Positions 1-7,501 of a stretch of 17,488 nucleotides of DNA are shown one piece after another. The stretch lies in assembly GCA_030266525.1 (NCBI GenBank), contig JAJDIC010000044.1, forward strand, positions 1 through 17,488, read 5' to 3'. A program made the translations under genes and the position numbers. Within the stretch, counting starts at the first letter, position 1, and the number at the start of each line of letters is the position of its first letter. The DNA is from Desulfovibrio sp. OttesenSCG-928-G15. Lineage in GTDB: Bacteria; Desulfobacterota; Desulfovibrionia; Desulfovibrionales; Desulfovibrionaceae. The notes below the pieces were generated by a model. The model was given only the letters and a program-made list of their open reading frames with translations. It searched no databases and was not told where the DNA came from.

Positions 1-1
1 A

Positions 2-172
2 ATTTTATTCACCATCGCGAGTGGTACGAGATTGGAAATTGACGAGATTTGCGAAGTTGCAAGTATTATTACCGAAGCAGCTCATAAAGATGCACGTGTC
101 ATTTTTAGTACAGTACGTGATATGGATAAAAAGGGCGAACTGTGCGTTACGGTTATTGCTACTGGCATATAA
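2..172 (+). CDS. FtsZ-like GTPase, C-terminal fragment (5' end outside window)
   Basis: The open frame enters from the left edge and gives 56 residues before TAA at 170-172. It begins ILFTIASG and ends with VTVIATGI, the pattern of the last strands of the FtsZ C-terminal domain (compare the E. coli pattern with DELRVTVVATGIG). FtsZ polymerises with GTP into the division ring. This copy stops immediately after the ATGI segment. The flexible linker and the conserved C-terminal peptide that binds FtsA, ZipA or SepF in ordinary FtsZ are absent, so it is unlikely to be the housekeeping division protein. The gene lies in an integrated island, upstream of an ADP-ribosylglycohydrolase and a sirtuin on the same strand, not in a division cluster. 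The N-terminal GTPase half is not visible, so GTP-binding residues cannot be checked. Confidence 0.8.
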   Translation: MLFTIASGTRLEIDEICEVASIITEAAHKDARVIFSTVRDMDKKGELCVTVIATGI

Positions 173-250
173 CAGAAGGATTTGACAGCAGAACATAATG
201 TTCTGCTTTTGGGATTATACAACAAATATATGGAGCAAATCGGAGTCATT

Positions 251-1054
251 ATGCTTGGAGCAATAATTGGAGATATTGTTGGCAGCCCTTATGAGTTCAC
301 CCCAAATAATATCAAGACCACGGAATTTCCTTTGTTCAGTAAAAGGTCCTGTTTTACCGATGACACGGTCATGACAGTTGCCGTAGCTGTCGGCATAATG
401 CGCGGTTATCGTGACCCCAAAGCCACGAAAAACCATATCATTGACGCCTTGCACGATTATGGTCACGCCTTTCCTTCCGCTGGCTACGGTCAAAAATTTT
501 ACTTCTGGATGGCTCAAAAGAAACGTGAGCCATACAACAGCTACGGTAATGGATCTGCCATGCGGGTTTCTCCCGTGGCGTGGGCTTATGACACGCTTGA
601 AGAGGTCGAAAGCTATGCCAAAATAAGCGCGGAAGTGTCGCATAGTCACCCGGAAGGCATCAAAGGAGCGTGCGCTACCGCAGCAGCGATTTTTATGGGT
701 CGCACAGGTGCAACTCAGCAAAGTATCAAAGAATATATCAGCCACCGCTACGGGTACGACTTGACCAGGACACTTGAGCAAATTCGTCCGGGGTATGTCC
801 ATGACGAGAGCTGTCAGGGGTCTGTGCCTGAAGCTATAAGTGCATTTCTGGAAAGTACGAGCTTTGAAGATGCACTGCGCAAGGCAGTATCACTTGGTGG
901 CGACAGCGATACCGTTGCTGCCATATGCGGAAGCATTGCTGAAGGGTATTATGGCCATCTCCCGCAAGAGATAGTTGACGAGGCTCTTGCCCGGCTTGAC
1001 GAAAGTTTGATTACAGTACTTGTCGAATGGCGAAAGTGGCTGAGGGAAAAATAG
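251..1054 (+). CDS. ADP-ribosylglycohydrolase family protein (DraG/ARH type)
   Basis: A 267-residue protein of typical length for the family, which hydrolyses ADP-ribose from modified protein or nucleic acid side chains using two metal ions. Visible motifs are LGAIIGDIVGSPYEF at the N terminus, FTDDT (residues 35-39, metal ligands T37 D38 D39), GNGSAMRVSP (99-108) and GGDSDT (216-221, metal ligands D218 and D220). All expected ligands are present, so an active enzyme is likely. I chose ATG 251 because the family usually begins MLGAIIGD and GGAG at 242-245 is well placed. In-frame starts at ATG 230 and TTG 182 are less likely. It lies 78 bases after the FtsZ-like gene and 28 bases before the sirtuin, so the three probably form one operon. 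The target is unknown. Known ARH immunity proteins such as Tri1 reverse ADP-ribosylation of FtsZ, which makes the upstream neighbour suggestive. Confidence 0.93.
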   Translation: MLGAIIGDIVGSPYEFTPNNIKTTEFPLFSKRSCFTDDTVMTVAVAVGIMRGYRDPKATKNHIIDALHDYGHAFPSAGYGQKFYFWMAQKKREPYNSYGNGSAMRVSPVAWAYDTLEEVESYAKISAEVSHSHPEGIKGACATAAAIFMGRTGATQQSIKEYISHRYGYDLTRTLEQIRPGYVHDESCQGSVPEAISAFLESTSFEDALRKAVSLGGDSDTVAAICGSIAEGYYGHLPQEIVDEALARLDESLITVLVEWRKWLREK

Positions 1055-1082
1055 CGAAAGACGTTTTTTCACGGAGATATGC

Positions 1083-1832
1083 ATGATCTTTATTCTCACA
1101 GGTGCTGGTATCAGCCAGGAGTCATGGCCTTCAACACTTCACGAAAATGACGCTTTGTGGGAAGAGGGGGCGGTTGCGGATGTTGTCACCCCAGAGGCAT
1201 TCAGCCAAGCACCTGAACGTATTTTATCATTTTACAATTCCCTACGAAGGCGGCTTTTGTCGGACGCCGTGGTGCCCAATGCAGCACACTTGGCGCTGGC
1301 GAGGCTTGAAGCATCGGTAAACGAAGATTTTGTGGTTGTTACCCAAAACATTGATGACCTTCATGAACGGGCCGGAAGTAAAAAAGTGCTGCACATGCAT
1401 GGCCAACTTCTTAAGGCCTATTGCACCATTTGTGAGAGCCACTCTTTTTGGAAAAAGGATCTTACTGTTCAGAGTAAATGCGCAGCATGTGGCCGTATAG
1501 GCTCTTTGCGCCCCCCTGTGGTCGGGTTTGGTGAGCGGCCCTTGTATATGGAAGAAATAGAGGAGGCCCTCAGCCATTGCTACCTGTTTGTCTCCATCGG
1601 CACATCGTCACTCAACTTCCCGGCTGCTTCCTTTGCCGAACAGGCGAAGGCAAGAGGAGCCATTCTGGTTGAGTTGAACCTTGAGCCAACTGCCAATTCT
1701 CACCTTTTCCATGAACGTATATATGGGGCTGCCACCGAGGTTGTGCCCCGCTGGGTAGGACGTTTCCTGGGGCTCTGGAATCTGTCGGACAAGGAGATTC
1801 ATCCCTCTTTGCCCGATAGTGGTGCTTTATAA
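1083..1832 (+). CDS. Sir2 family NAD-dependent deacylase (CobB-like sirtuin)
   Basis: A 249-residue class III (CobB-like) sirtuin, which uses NAD to remove acyl groups from lysines and yields nicotinamide and O-acyl-ADP-ribose. Motifs in order are GAGIS (7-11), TQNIDDLHERAG (87-98), HMHG with the catalytic His at 106, zinc cysteines C114, C117, C133 and C136, and IGTSS (172-176). Start ATG 1083 has GGAG at 1073-1076. Overall it aligns well with E. coli CobB, without gaps. One segment is odd: residues 15-20 read WPSTLH where the family has a GIxxFR-type NAD-binding loop (GIRTFR in CobB). Reading the same bases in the next frame gives GLQHFT, so two compensating single-base changes may have scrambled this loop; activity is therefore uncertain. 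The CobB desuccinylase Arg of FYNARR appears as Leu54. It follows the ADP-ribosylglycohydrolase by 28 bases and is probably cotranscribed. Confidence 0.92.
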   Translation: MIFILTGAGISQESWPSTLHENDALWEEGAVADVVTPEAFSQAPERILSFYNSLRRRLLSDAVVPNAAHLALARLEASVNEDFVVVTQNIDDLHERAGSKKVLHMHGQLLKAYCTICESHSFWKKDLTVQSKCAACGRIGSLRPPVVGFGERPLYMEEIEEALSHCYLFVSIGTSSLNFPAASFAEQAKARGAILVELNLEPTANSHLFHERIYGAATEVVPRWVGRFLGLWNLSDKEIHPSLPDSGAL

Positions 1833-1864
1833 TGCTCCAGCTTCAAATCCTTGGTTTTGTATAC

Positions 1865-1908
1865 ATCACGTTTTGGAACATTCCCACAGTGGATGCCAAA
1901 AATATAAT
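1865..1908 (+). promoter_or_regulatory. Candidate promoter/operator upstream of the PcfJ-like gene
   Basis: The 212-base gap after the sirtuin holds ATCAC at 1865-1869, four bases, then TGGAAC at 1874-1879. This matches the core of the two 43-base elements found near 12915 and 14121. A perfect TATAAT lies at 1903-1908, with TTCCCA at 1881-1886 as a poor -35 sixteen bases before it. Reading is by eye; the resemblance to the other two copies is limited to the ATCAY-N4-TGGAAC core. Confidence 0.35.
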
Positions 1909-2044
1909 CTTCTTCAAAATATTATCCATTCCATATTCTGGATAGCATATCAGGTACTTTTGACGTGTGCCCAACTTTTTACAATTGGTGAAGAAGTTGC
2001 GGCACCCAGTATTGGATTCTGCGGATGCAACGGGGTGGTTCTTC

Positions 2045-3235
2045 ATGTATCTTGACACAAATTATTGCAGCTTTGACGCTGCACGGGAATGCCTTCACAT
2101 TACTCTTCCCTGGAATAACTGTCAGTATCGAATAGGCTCTTGGGCGAAGGGCTGTCCCACGGATATGCTGAACGGGGGGGCATGGCAGCCTGTAATAGGA
2201 GAGCTGGACATTCCTTTGGCCACGGACCTGCTCACCGCTGGCGAAGAAAACCACCCCATAGCGCGCTATGCGTATACAGTTCCTGCGCCTGTTCGTGCCC
2301 CACTCGCCGAGTGTAACCAGGGGCAGCTTGCCGTTCTGCAAGTATGTGCAGCAAGCCAGCGGGGCATACAGTTATTGCACAGTTCGCCCTTGCTGCTGTG
2401 GTATGTTTCCCCGTATTTGCTGCTTCATGCTCAGGGAGAACCCGAGCGCATCCACCAACTCCTGGGGCTTAAGCAAAACGACCTGCTGAACATGGCTTGC
2501 GGACGCCGTGACAAGTCACTTCTGAAGCTGCTGGATCGCATTCCCTTGCCTGTGGGAGTCTCTGCCCCGCATACCTTGCTGACATCCCTTTTGACCAGCG
2601 AGCCAGCCGGTGCCCTGTTGCGCCATAAAAAGGCATTAGGCTGGGATTATCTCGATTTGCTTCATCATTCAGTGCTCATGCTGCACCTGCCACTGCCCAG
2701 AAGCATACTTCTGTCCGAAATGCCTACCAACGCCATGCGCTCTGCGCTTGCAGAATCCCGACGCATTGTTGAAGACACAAGGCGAATGGGGGCTCAACTT
2801 GGAATTGCCGATACAAACGCGATCATTGGCGACTGCCGAGACTGGAAGCAGATCGTCCACGTTCACGATTCGTGGGCAAAAAGGCTTGCTACTGCGAAAT
2901 TGGATGACCTTGTCGCTTCATTGGGCAACGACCTGCCAAGCCCCCCGCTGCCGGGAACAGATACCATTTTCCCCATAGATACTGTTCGTGAGTTGCTGAT
3001 TGAAGGCAAGGTTATGCATCACTGCGTAGGAGGCTACGTTAGTAGTGTCAGGGCGGGAGAGTGTTATATTTATCGGATGATAGAGCCGGAAAGAGTTACC
3101 ATAGAGCTTAGGCAAACCGCCAAGGGACGCTGGCGGGCAGCACAGGTGACGTCTTACTGCAACAGAAAGCCCGCTCTGAGCACCCTCAGGGCTTTGGACA
3201 ATTGGTTATTGGAAGCTAACGGCAATTTGCGCTGA
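2045..3235 (+). CDS. PcfJ-like domain protein
   Basis: A protein of about 396 residues. The C-terminal third carries the PcfJ signature: an LLIEGKVMHHCVGGY stretch (encoded near 2992-3037), then VRAGECYIYR and ERVTIEL, followed by a conserved end. PcfJ was named from the enterococcal conjugative plasmid pCF10; the domain is common on mobile elements and its biochemical role is not known. The first 250 residues have no recognisable motif apart from leucine-rich helical stretches. I prefer ATG 2045, preceded by GGGG at 2032-2035. The frame is open further upstream and GTG 1967 would add 26 residues, but it has no good ribosome site. A run of seven G at 2174-2180 lies inside the gene without breaking the frame. 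A candidate promoter near 1881-1908 suggests independent expression from the sirtuin operon. Confidence 0.8.
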   Translation: MYLDTNYCSFDAARECLHITLPWNNCQYRIGSWAKGCPTDMLNGGAWQPVIGELDIPLATDLLTAGEENHPIARYAYTVPAPVRAPLAECNQGQLAVLQVCAASQRGIQLLHSSPLLLWYVSPYLLLHAQGEPERIHQLLGLKQNDLLNMACGRRDKSLLKLLDRIPLPVGVSAPHTLLTSLLTSEPAGALLRHKKALGWDYLDLLHHSVLMLHLPLPRSILLSEMPTNAMRSALAESRRIVEDTRRMGAQLGIADTNAIIGDCRDWKQIVHVHDSWAKRLATAKLDDLVASLGNDLPSPPLPGTDTIFPIDTVRELLIEGKVMHHCVGGYVSSVRAGECYIYRMIEPERVTIELRQTAKGRWRAAQVTSYCNRKPALSTLRALDNWLLEANGNLR

Positions 3236-3268
3236 AAATGTACGAGTGATAAAAAGAGTGGTTACTAA

Positions 3269-3859
3269 GTGACAAATATACGTCAGCAAGCAGCGGCACG
3301 CGCTTTTGTGGCGGAAGAGCTTGGAAAAGATAAACCGTTTCTTGCTGCCGTTGCCCTGGACGGGCTAAAACTTGAGTTTGTACCAAAAGAATTCAAGACG
3401 CAGGAAATATGTCTCGCTGCTGTGGCCAATGAAGGAACGGCTCTGCGTTTTGTTCCAAAGCGCCACATAACACACGAACTTTGTTTAACGGCTTTGCGGA
3501 GCGATGGTAAGGCGCTTAAATACATACCGGATGCTTTCAAAACTGCAGAAGTATGCCATATGGCAATGAATCAGTTGTGTTTTTACCTTGAGTATGTTCC
3601 GAATGAGCTGAAAACGCCCGAAATGTGCTTTTTTGCTGTGGAAAGAAACGCAGAGGCTCTTGAGTACGTTCCGGATGAATTAAAAACACCGGAGCTTTGT
3701 CATTTTGCCGTCAGCAAGGATGCATATGCATTTGAGTTGGTGCCAGATGCGTTGATTACTTCGGAATTATGCCATATCGCTATTCAAGGGGGCTATCTCC
3801 CATCCAAGAATGATGCCAGGTTTTTTAGCGAAAGAATGAAAGGTCAAAATATGGGCTAG
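3269..3859 (+). CDS. Repeat protein with six 24-residue DUF4116-like units
   Basis: A 196-residue protein made almost wholly of tandem 24-residue units, starting about residue 36. Typical units read EYVPDELKTPELCHFAV followed by about seven variable residues. Six copies can be lined up, with conserved V/IP, a T-x-E-hydrophobic-C segment and a closing A-L/F. This pattern and period resemble the DUF4116 repeat family, for which no function is established; the units look like paired helices of a solenoid, suggesting a binding protein. The start is GTG 3269 with only a weak purine stretch upstream (AAAAAGAG near 3251-3258). It follows the PcfJ-like gene by 33 bases and may be cotranscribed with it. 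No signal peptide or membrane segment is seen. An N-terminal leader of about 35 residues precedes the repeats. Confidence 0.75.
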   Translation: MTNIRQQAAARAFVAEELGKDKPFLAAVALDGLKLEFVPKEFKTQEICLAAVANEGTALRFVPKRHITHELCLTALRSDGKALKYIPDAFKTAEVCHMAMNQLCFYLEYVPNELKTPEMCFFAVERNAEALEYVPDELKTPELCHFAVSKDAYAFELVPDALITSELCHIAIQGGYLPSKNDARFFSERMKGQNMG

Positions 3860-3899
3860 TTATGCCTCTCAATGCAAATGATGAGTCAATTAGGAAAGA

Positions 3900-3946
3900 G
3901 TTCAATTTGAACAATAATTGCTGGGGGAGATTGGCTAAAATAATTG
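3900..3946. repeat. Palindrome GTTCAATTTGAAC and paired AATAATTG repeats
   Basis: In the gap after the repeat protein, bases 3900-3912 form a 13-base palindrome (arms GTTCAA and TTGAAC around a central T). It is followed by two copies of AATAATTG at 3913-3920 and 3939-3946, 26 bases apart. The spacing and position upstream of the next gene are those of an operator region. No protein can be assigned. Confidence 0.4.
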
Positions 3947-4062
3947 TTTAGCGATGGCTAATATAAAACAGCGAGTATTTGTTAAGGAGGAAATAGTCTG
4001 TGCCGTCCGTTTCTTTTTAAGCCCTGCCCTTGTCGGAGAAGCCCGACTACAATGAGGAATGT

Positions 4063-4560
4063 ATGCACATTATCGTAACACCCAAAACACGTTTGCGGGA
4101 TATCTTTACGAAATTCACTGGCTCTTGTGAATTTTTAGCTATCCGGTTTTTCCCAGTAACTGAAATGAAACAAGCCAAAGATACTCCGCACAGTATGGAG
4201 CTTGTGCCGCTTGATTATAGTAAAACGCTATCGGAGTGTTGTTCTCAGGAAGTTGACCCCGAGTATGAATTCCTGATTACGATGGACACGCGCACAGGCA
4301 CAATTGAGGAGGAATTTTTAGCCTCGTTCGGGATATATGCCCAGGTATGTTATATCGACGATGAGCGACTGTGGTGTTCCAACGCCTATACAGACGAATA
4401 CAGACTGGAAGGGTTTGAAGAATATTTGGCAGATCAGGACTGTGCCCCCATACGGGAGTATATTAAAGCCAGGAGAGGGATTTTGGGCAGAAAGAAACCT
4501 CCCAAGCCGAGATATCCTGGCCTGTGGGGCGAATTAGACAAACATAACACTGCTGTATAA
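4063..4560 (+). CDS. Hypothetical protein of 165 residues, start possibly disrupted
   Basis: I do not recognise this protein. It is acidic in its middle part (EVDPEYEFLITMD, DDERLW, LEGFEEYLADQD) and basic near the end (KARRGILGRKKPPKPRYPG), with no membrane segment or signal peptide. ATG 4063 is preceded by GAGGA at 4054-4058. The same frame is open back to TTG 4030. Further upstream, a perfect AAGGAGG (3984-3990) sits nine bases before GTG 4000, which is in the same frame but runs only six codons to TAA 4018-4020. The strongest ribosome site therefore serves either a six-residue leader peptide or an original start now cut off by a nonsense mutation. The gene ends 34 bases before the DUF6361 gene and could be the first gene of that operon. 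Confidence 0.6.
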   Translation: MHIIVTPKTRLRDIFTKFTGSCEFLAIRFFPVTEMKQAKDTPHSMELVPLDYSKTLSECCSQEVDPEYEFLITMDTRTGTIEEEFLASFGIYAQVCYIDDERLWCSNAYTDEYRLEGFEEYLADQDCAPIREYIKARRGILGRKKPPKPRYPGLWGELDKHNTAV

Positions 4561-4594
4561 CACGCGGTAAATACTCTATGAATGGGTACAGGGC

Positions 4595-5768
4595 ATGCAA
4601 ACAGGATGGATCGATTTTTCGCGCGACGAGCGCAATCGCATTATAAAAGCGCTTTCTTTACTTGAACAGCCCGGCGCTGTGGATGAACTGGGGATAGGCG
4701 TAGTCCGCGACGCTTACTCGGATATTCTCTTCCCCGGTATTTCAACTCTGCAAAAACGTGCGAAATATTTTGTTCTCATCCCCTATATTTTTGCCCAGGC
4801 TGAGAAACAGTCGTTTGGCAGTGCTGACGATGTTTTGCCGTGGGTGGAGAAACAGGAAGACGCTATGGCTTCCTTTTTGATACACAATAGCAGAGATGCT
4901 GATAGGTGGGGCATACACGGCTTGCTCTCGCACAACCATATTGTGAAGCAAAAGCCTTCAGCGATTTATTGGGGGGGGGCTTCGAACATTCGGCATTGTC
5001 AGGCCCGAGACCATTTCGCTGTCCGAGGCTTGCCGGATCGTTTACGAAAAGAGCCGCCAGCGAGCAAAATCCTCGCCGTTACGAAAGGAAGACACCGATT
5101 TTGATGACCCAGCAGCGTACATGGATAATGAGGTTCTTTTCGCGCCGCTTGTGCCGGATTACAATTTTCCCAAGAAGGCCGCCATTTTGCTTACGAGAAA
5201 GGAAGCACTCTTTTTGTGGTCGAAAATAACAAACGCCATAGCGGTCCGTGGGTCTCTTTTGGAATATATGTTGAAGAACGAGTCAGATTGGCCTTCTTTT
5301 GACAAAATATCAGCAGCCAAACTGCCTGCATCTCTGGCGCGAACAGTGCGTTTGGCTCAACAGTTTGCAGAGTTTATTTACGGCGCGCATCTGCGGTACA
5401 ATGTGCTTTATTCTGGTATAAATGATGGAGAGCATGCAAAGCGCTACGCGAAATGGGCGAAGGCCTTCTCATTTGCAGCGCTTGACCTTGGGGCAATTTT
5501 GGCAAATGTTTCTCGTAAAAATGCGGCAACAGAACGTTTCCTTTATGGTTTTGCCAAGGCTGCCCGTTTGGGCAATATCGACAGGGTGAATACGCTTATT
5601 GTCGAACGGGAAAAAGAAGTCAAACCAGGAGGGCGGGCAAAAATTGGAAAGCCCAAAGAGTACCCGTACACCACGCCAGTGCATAATCATAAACTGGCTT
5701 ACCGGTACAACACCGCTCGCGGAATTGTTTATGAAATTCTGGCTGGATTGGATGGAGGAAATGAGTGA
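4595..5768 (+). pseudogene. DUF6361 family protein, frameshifted at a nine-G run
   Basis: The N-terminal part (from ATG 4595) reads GWIDFSRDERN and GAVDELGIGVVRDAYSDILFPG followed by RAKYFVLIPYIFAQ, which I recognise as the DUF6361 family. At bases 4971-4979 there are nine G. In the present phase the frame runs into unrelated residues and stops at 5102-5104. With eight G the frame continues as YWGGLRTFGIVRPETISLSE and joins the open frame ending TGA 5766-5768, giving about 390 residues. The sequence beyond the shift reads like a real continuation of the family, so the protein was recently intact. The shift may be a mutation, a phase-variable tract or a sequencing error. The gene is coupled by a four-base overlap to the phospholipase-D-like gene, and with it and the helicase matches the three-gene Azaca composition as I recall it. 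The molecular role of DUF6361 is unknown. Confidence 0.85.
4971..4979 (+). repeat. Nine-G homopolymer at the DUF6361 frameshift
   Basis: Nine consecutive G lie inside the coding sequence exactly where the reading frame changes from one half of the DUF6361 protein to the other. Loss of one G restores the full frame. Such tracts are prone to slipped-strand changes in replication and also to sequencing error. Confidence 0.9.
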
Positions 5769-7501
5769 CGATTTTCCACTATGAATCAGACAGATTGGAC
5801 TACGGAAGCCTGCTCAAGCCAAAAGACGACTACACTGTTCAATTCGCAGTGGGCTTCACCTATTCTTTGGATTTGGAAGCTCTGTTGGGTATTCCGCTGT
5901 CGCTGGCCTTGGCGGGAGACATCAACTCCGGGCTTGGCGATTCCCCATATCCTTTGCTGGAGGGCATTCGGCGTTGTGGTGATTCACTGGCCATATTTTG
6001 TAACGCTGGCAGCATAGCTCTGCCGCGAAAAAAGAAGAATATTTTTGCGCTACTGGAAGAAAGCGTGTTTGAAGTGCGTTTTTCGGGAACCGAAAACTTC
6101 CACCCTAAGCTCTGGTTTATAAAATACCAGCGCAATGGCGACAAGAGTAATGCCTACATAAGGCTGATAGTCCTTAGCCGCAACCTCACCTTTGACAGAA
6201 GCCTTGACTATGCGGTGGCCTTGACGGGAGACGTAAAAAAACGCCCTTGCACCAAAAATGCTCCGCTGGTTGATTTGCTTAACTTTGCTGCGCTGAGGGC
6301 CTCTAAGAAAAAAAAACAAAAAATACACAGTCTTGCCAAAGATGTTGCAACCACGCGCTTTACGGTGGAAGCCCCATTTGACGACTATGGGTGCATTGCT
6401 TTTGGCCTTGGAGAAGACACATCCCCCGAGTCAATTTTTGGCAAATGTGAAGATATTATAGTGGTTTCTCCCTTTCTGGATGGCGACAAGGAATGCAAAT
6501 TTTTAAAAGAGCTTTCCGGGGTGGCCAGCGGTAAAAAGACGTTGTTTACCAGAAAAAGCTCACTGAACAATGAAATTTTTACTATTTTTGACGAAGTTTA
6601 TATCGTCAAGGACGCTCTTTTGGAACAGGACATCGATAACGAGGATAGTGTTTCGCCGAATCCTTGTGATCTACATGCAAAACTGTATTTCACACACAGC
6701 CAAAGGTGCAACTGTTTGTACGTTGGATCTACTAACGCATCGCGCAAAGGATTCTCGGCAAATATTGAGTTTTTACTGCGACTACGCCTCAAGACCCGGC
6801 AACTGGACTACAAATCGATGAAAAGTGCTCTTTTGCCGGAAAAGTGCAATCCGTTTATGCGGATTGCCAGCTTGGACGAAGAGTTGCCTTCCGTCGCGGA
6901 ATCGCTCCGGAGAGAAAGGGATTTCAAAGAAGCCATGCGCTCCATAACAGACGCGACAGTTACCAACGGTGGGGAAAACGATCAATTTTCGCTTGTCATC
7001 AATGCGCATTCTTGTCCGGTGCGCGCATCTCTCGCGCCCTTATGTTCAAAAACGGATCGGCTTGAACCGTTATGTGACGGCCTTACTTTTACTGGTCTTG
7101 CCCAAGAGGAACTGAGTGAATTTTTCATTCTCAAGGTGGAAGGCAAGGAGGCCGTCATAAAAGTGGCCGTGAAAGGCATTCCGGCTACGCGCGATCAAGC
7201 CGTGTACGGCAGTATTATCCGCGACACAGATGATCTTATGAACTACTTTTTCTTCATGCTCACAGGGCGGTCTTCCCGCCGGGCTTCCGGAAAACATAAA
7301 GGTGGCGGCGACGGTGATGCGAAGTACACGCCCATTTCTCCGGCTCTTTATGAAAATATGCTTGAGCGTATGGTAGAGAACCCCAAGCAGGTGCTTGAGC
7401 TTGAGAATGTTATGAATCGTCTGGAAAAAACGAAAGTGTCAGAAGAGTTTAGCGGAATGCTCTCAGCGTTCAAAGATGCGGGCAGGGGGAAGGTGCGATG
7501 A
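5765..7501 (+). CDS. Phospholipase-D-like (PLDc) nuclease of an Azaca-like defence operon
   Basis: A 578-residue protein with two HKD-like half motifs of the phospholipase D fold. The first is FHPKLWF (H113, K115) followed by LSRNLT (137-142). The second is LHAKLYF (H304, K306) followed by GSTNAS (321-326) and E335. In this superfamily the paired histidines form one active site, often cutting DNA in restriction and antiphage systems. The C-terminal 200 residues are unrecognised. It starts at GTG 5765, overlapping the DUF6361 stop by GTGA, with GGAGG at 5754-5758. It ends with an ATGA overlap into the helicase gene, so translation of the three genes is likely coupled. A run of nine A at 6308-6316 lies in a lysine-rich stretch. 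The strict HxKx4D form is not conserved (no Asp at the usual spacing), so cleavage activity is inferred from the family. Confidence 0.85.
   Translation: MTIFHYESDRLDYGSLLKPKDDYTVQFAVGFTYSLDLEALLGIPLSLALAGDINSGLGDSPYPLLEGIRRCGDSLAIFCNAGSIALPRKKKNIFALLEESVFEVRFSGTENFHPKLWFIKYQRNGDKSNAYIRLIVLSRNLTFDRSLDYAVALTGDVKKRPCTKNAPLVDLLNFAALRASKKKKQKIHSLAKDVATTRFTVEAPFDDYGCIAFGLGEDTSPESIFGKCEDIIVVSPFLDGDKECKFLKELSGVASGKKTLFTRKSSLNNEIFTIFDEVYIVKDALLEQDIDNEDSVSPNPCDLHAKLYFTHSQRCNCLYVGSTNASRKGFSANIEFLLRLRLKTRQLDYKSMKSALLPEKCNPFMRIASLDEELPSVAESLRRERDFKEAMRSITDATVTNGGENDQFSLVINAHSCPVRASLAPLCSKTDRLEPLCDGLTFTGLAQEELSEFFILKVEGKEAVIKVAVKGIPATRDQAVYGSIIRDTDDLMNYFFFMLTGRSSRRASGKHKGGGDGDAKYTPISPALYENMLERMVENPKQVLELENVMNRLEKTKVSEEFSGMLSAFKDAGRGKVR

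Noticed and set aside
215..802. Long minus-strand open frame opposite the ADP-ribosylglycohydrolase
   Set aside because: It is a shadow of a strongly conserved gene and its product has no recognisable family pattern.
1967..2044. GTG 1967 as start of the PcfJ-like gene
   Set aside because: No good ribosome site is seen and the extra residues show no family match; ATG 2045 is preferred, though the longer form is not excluded.
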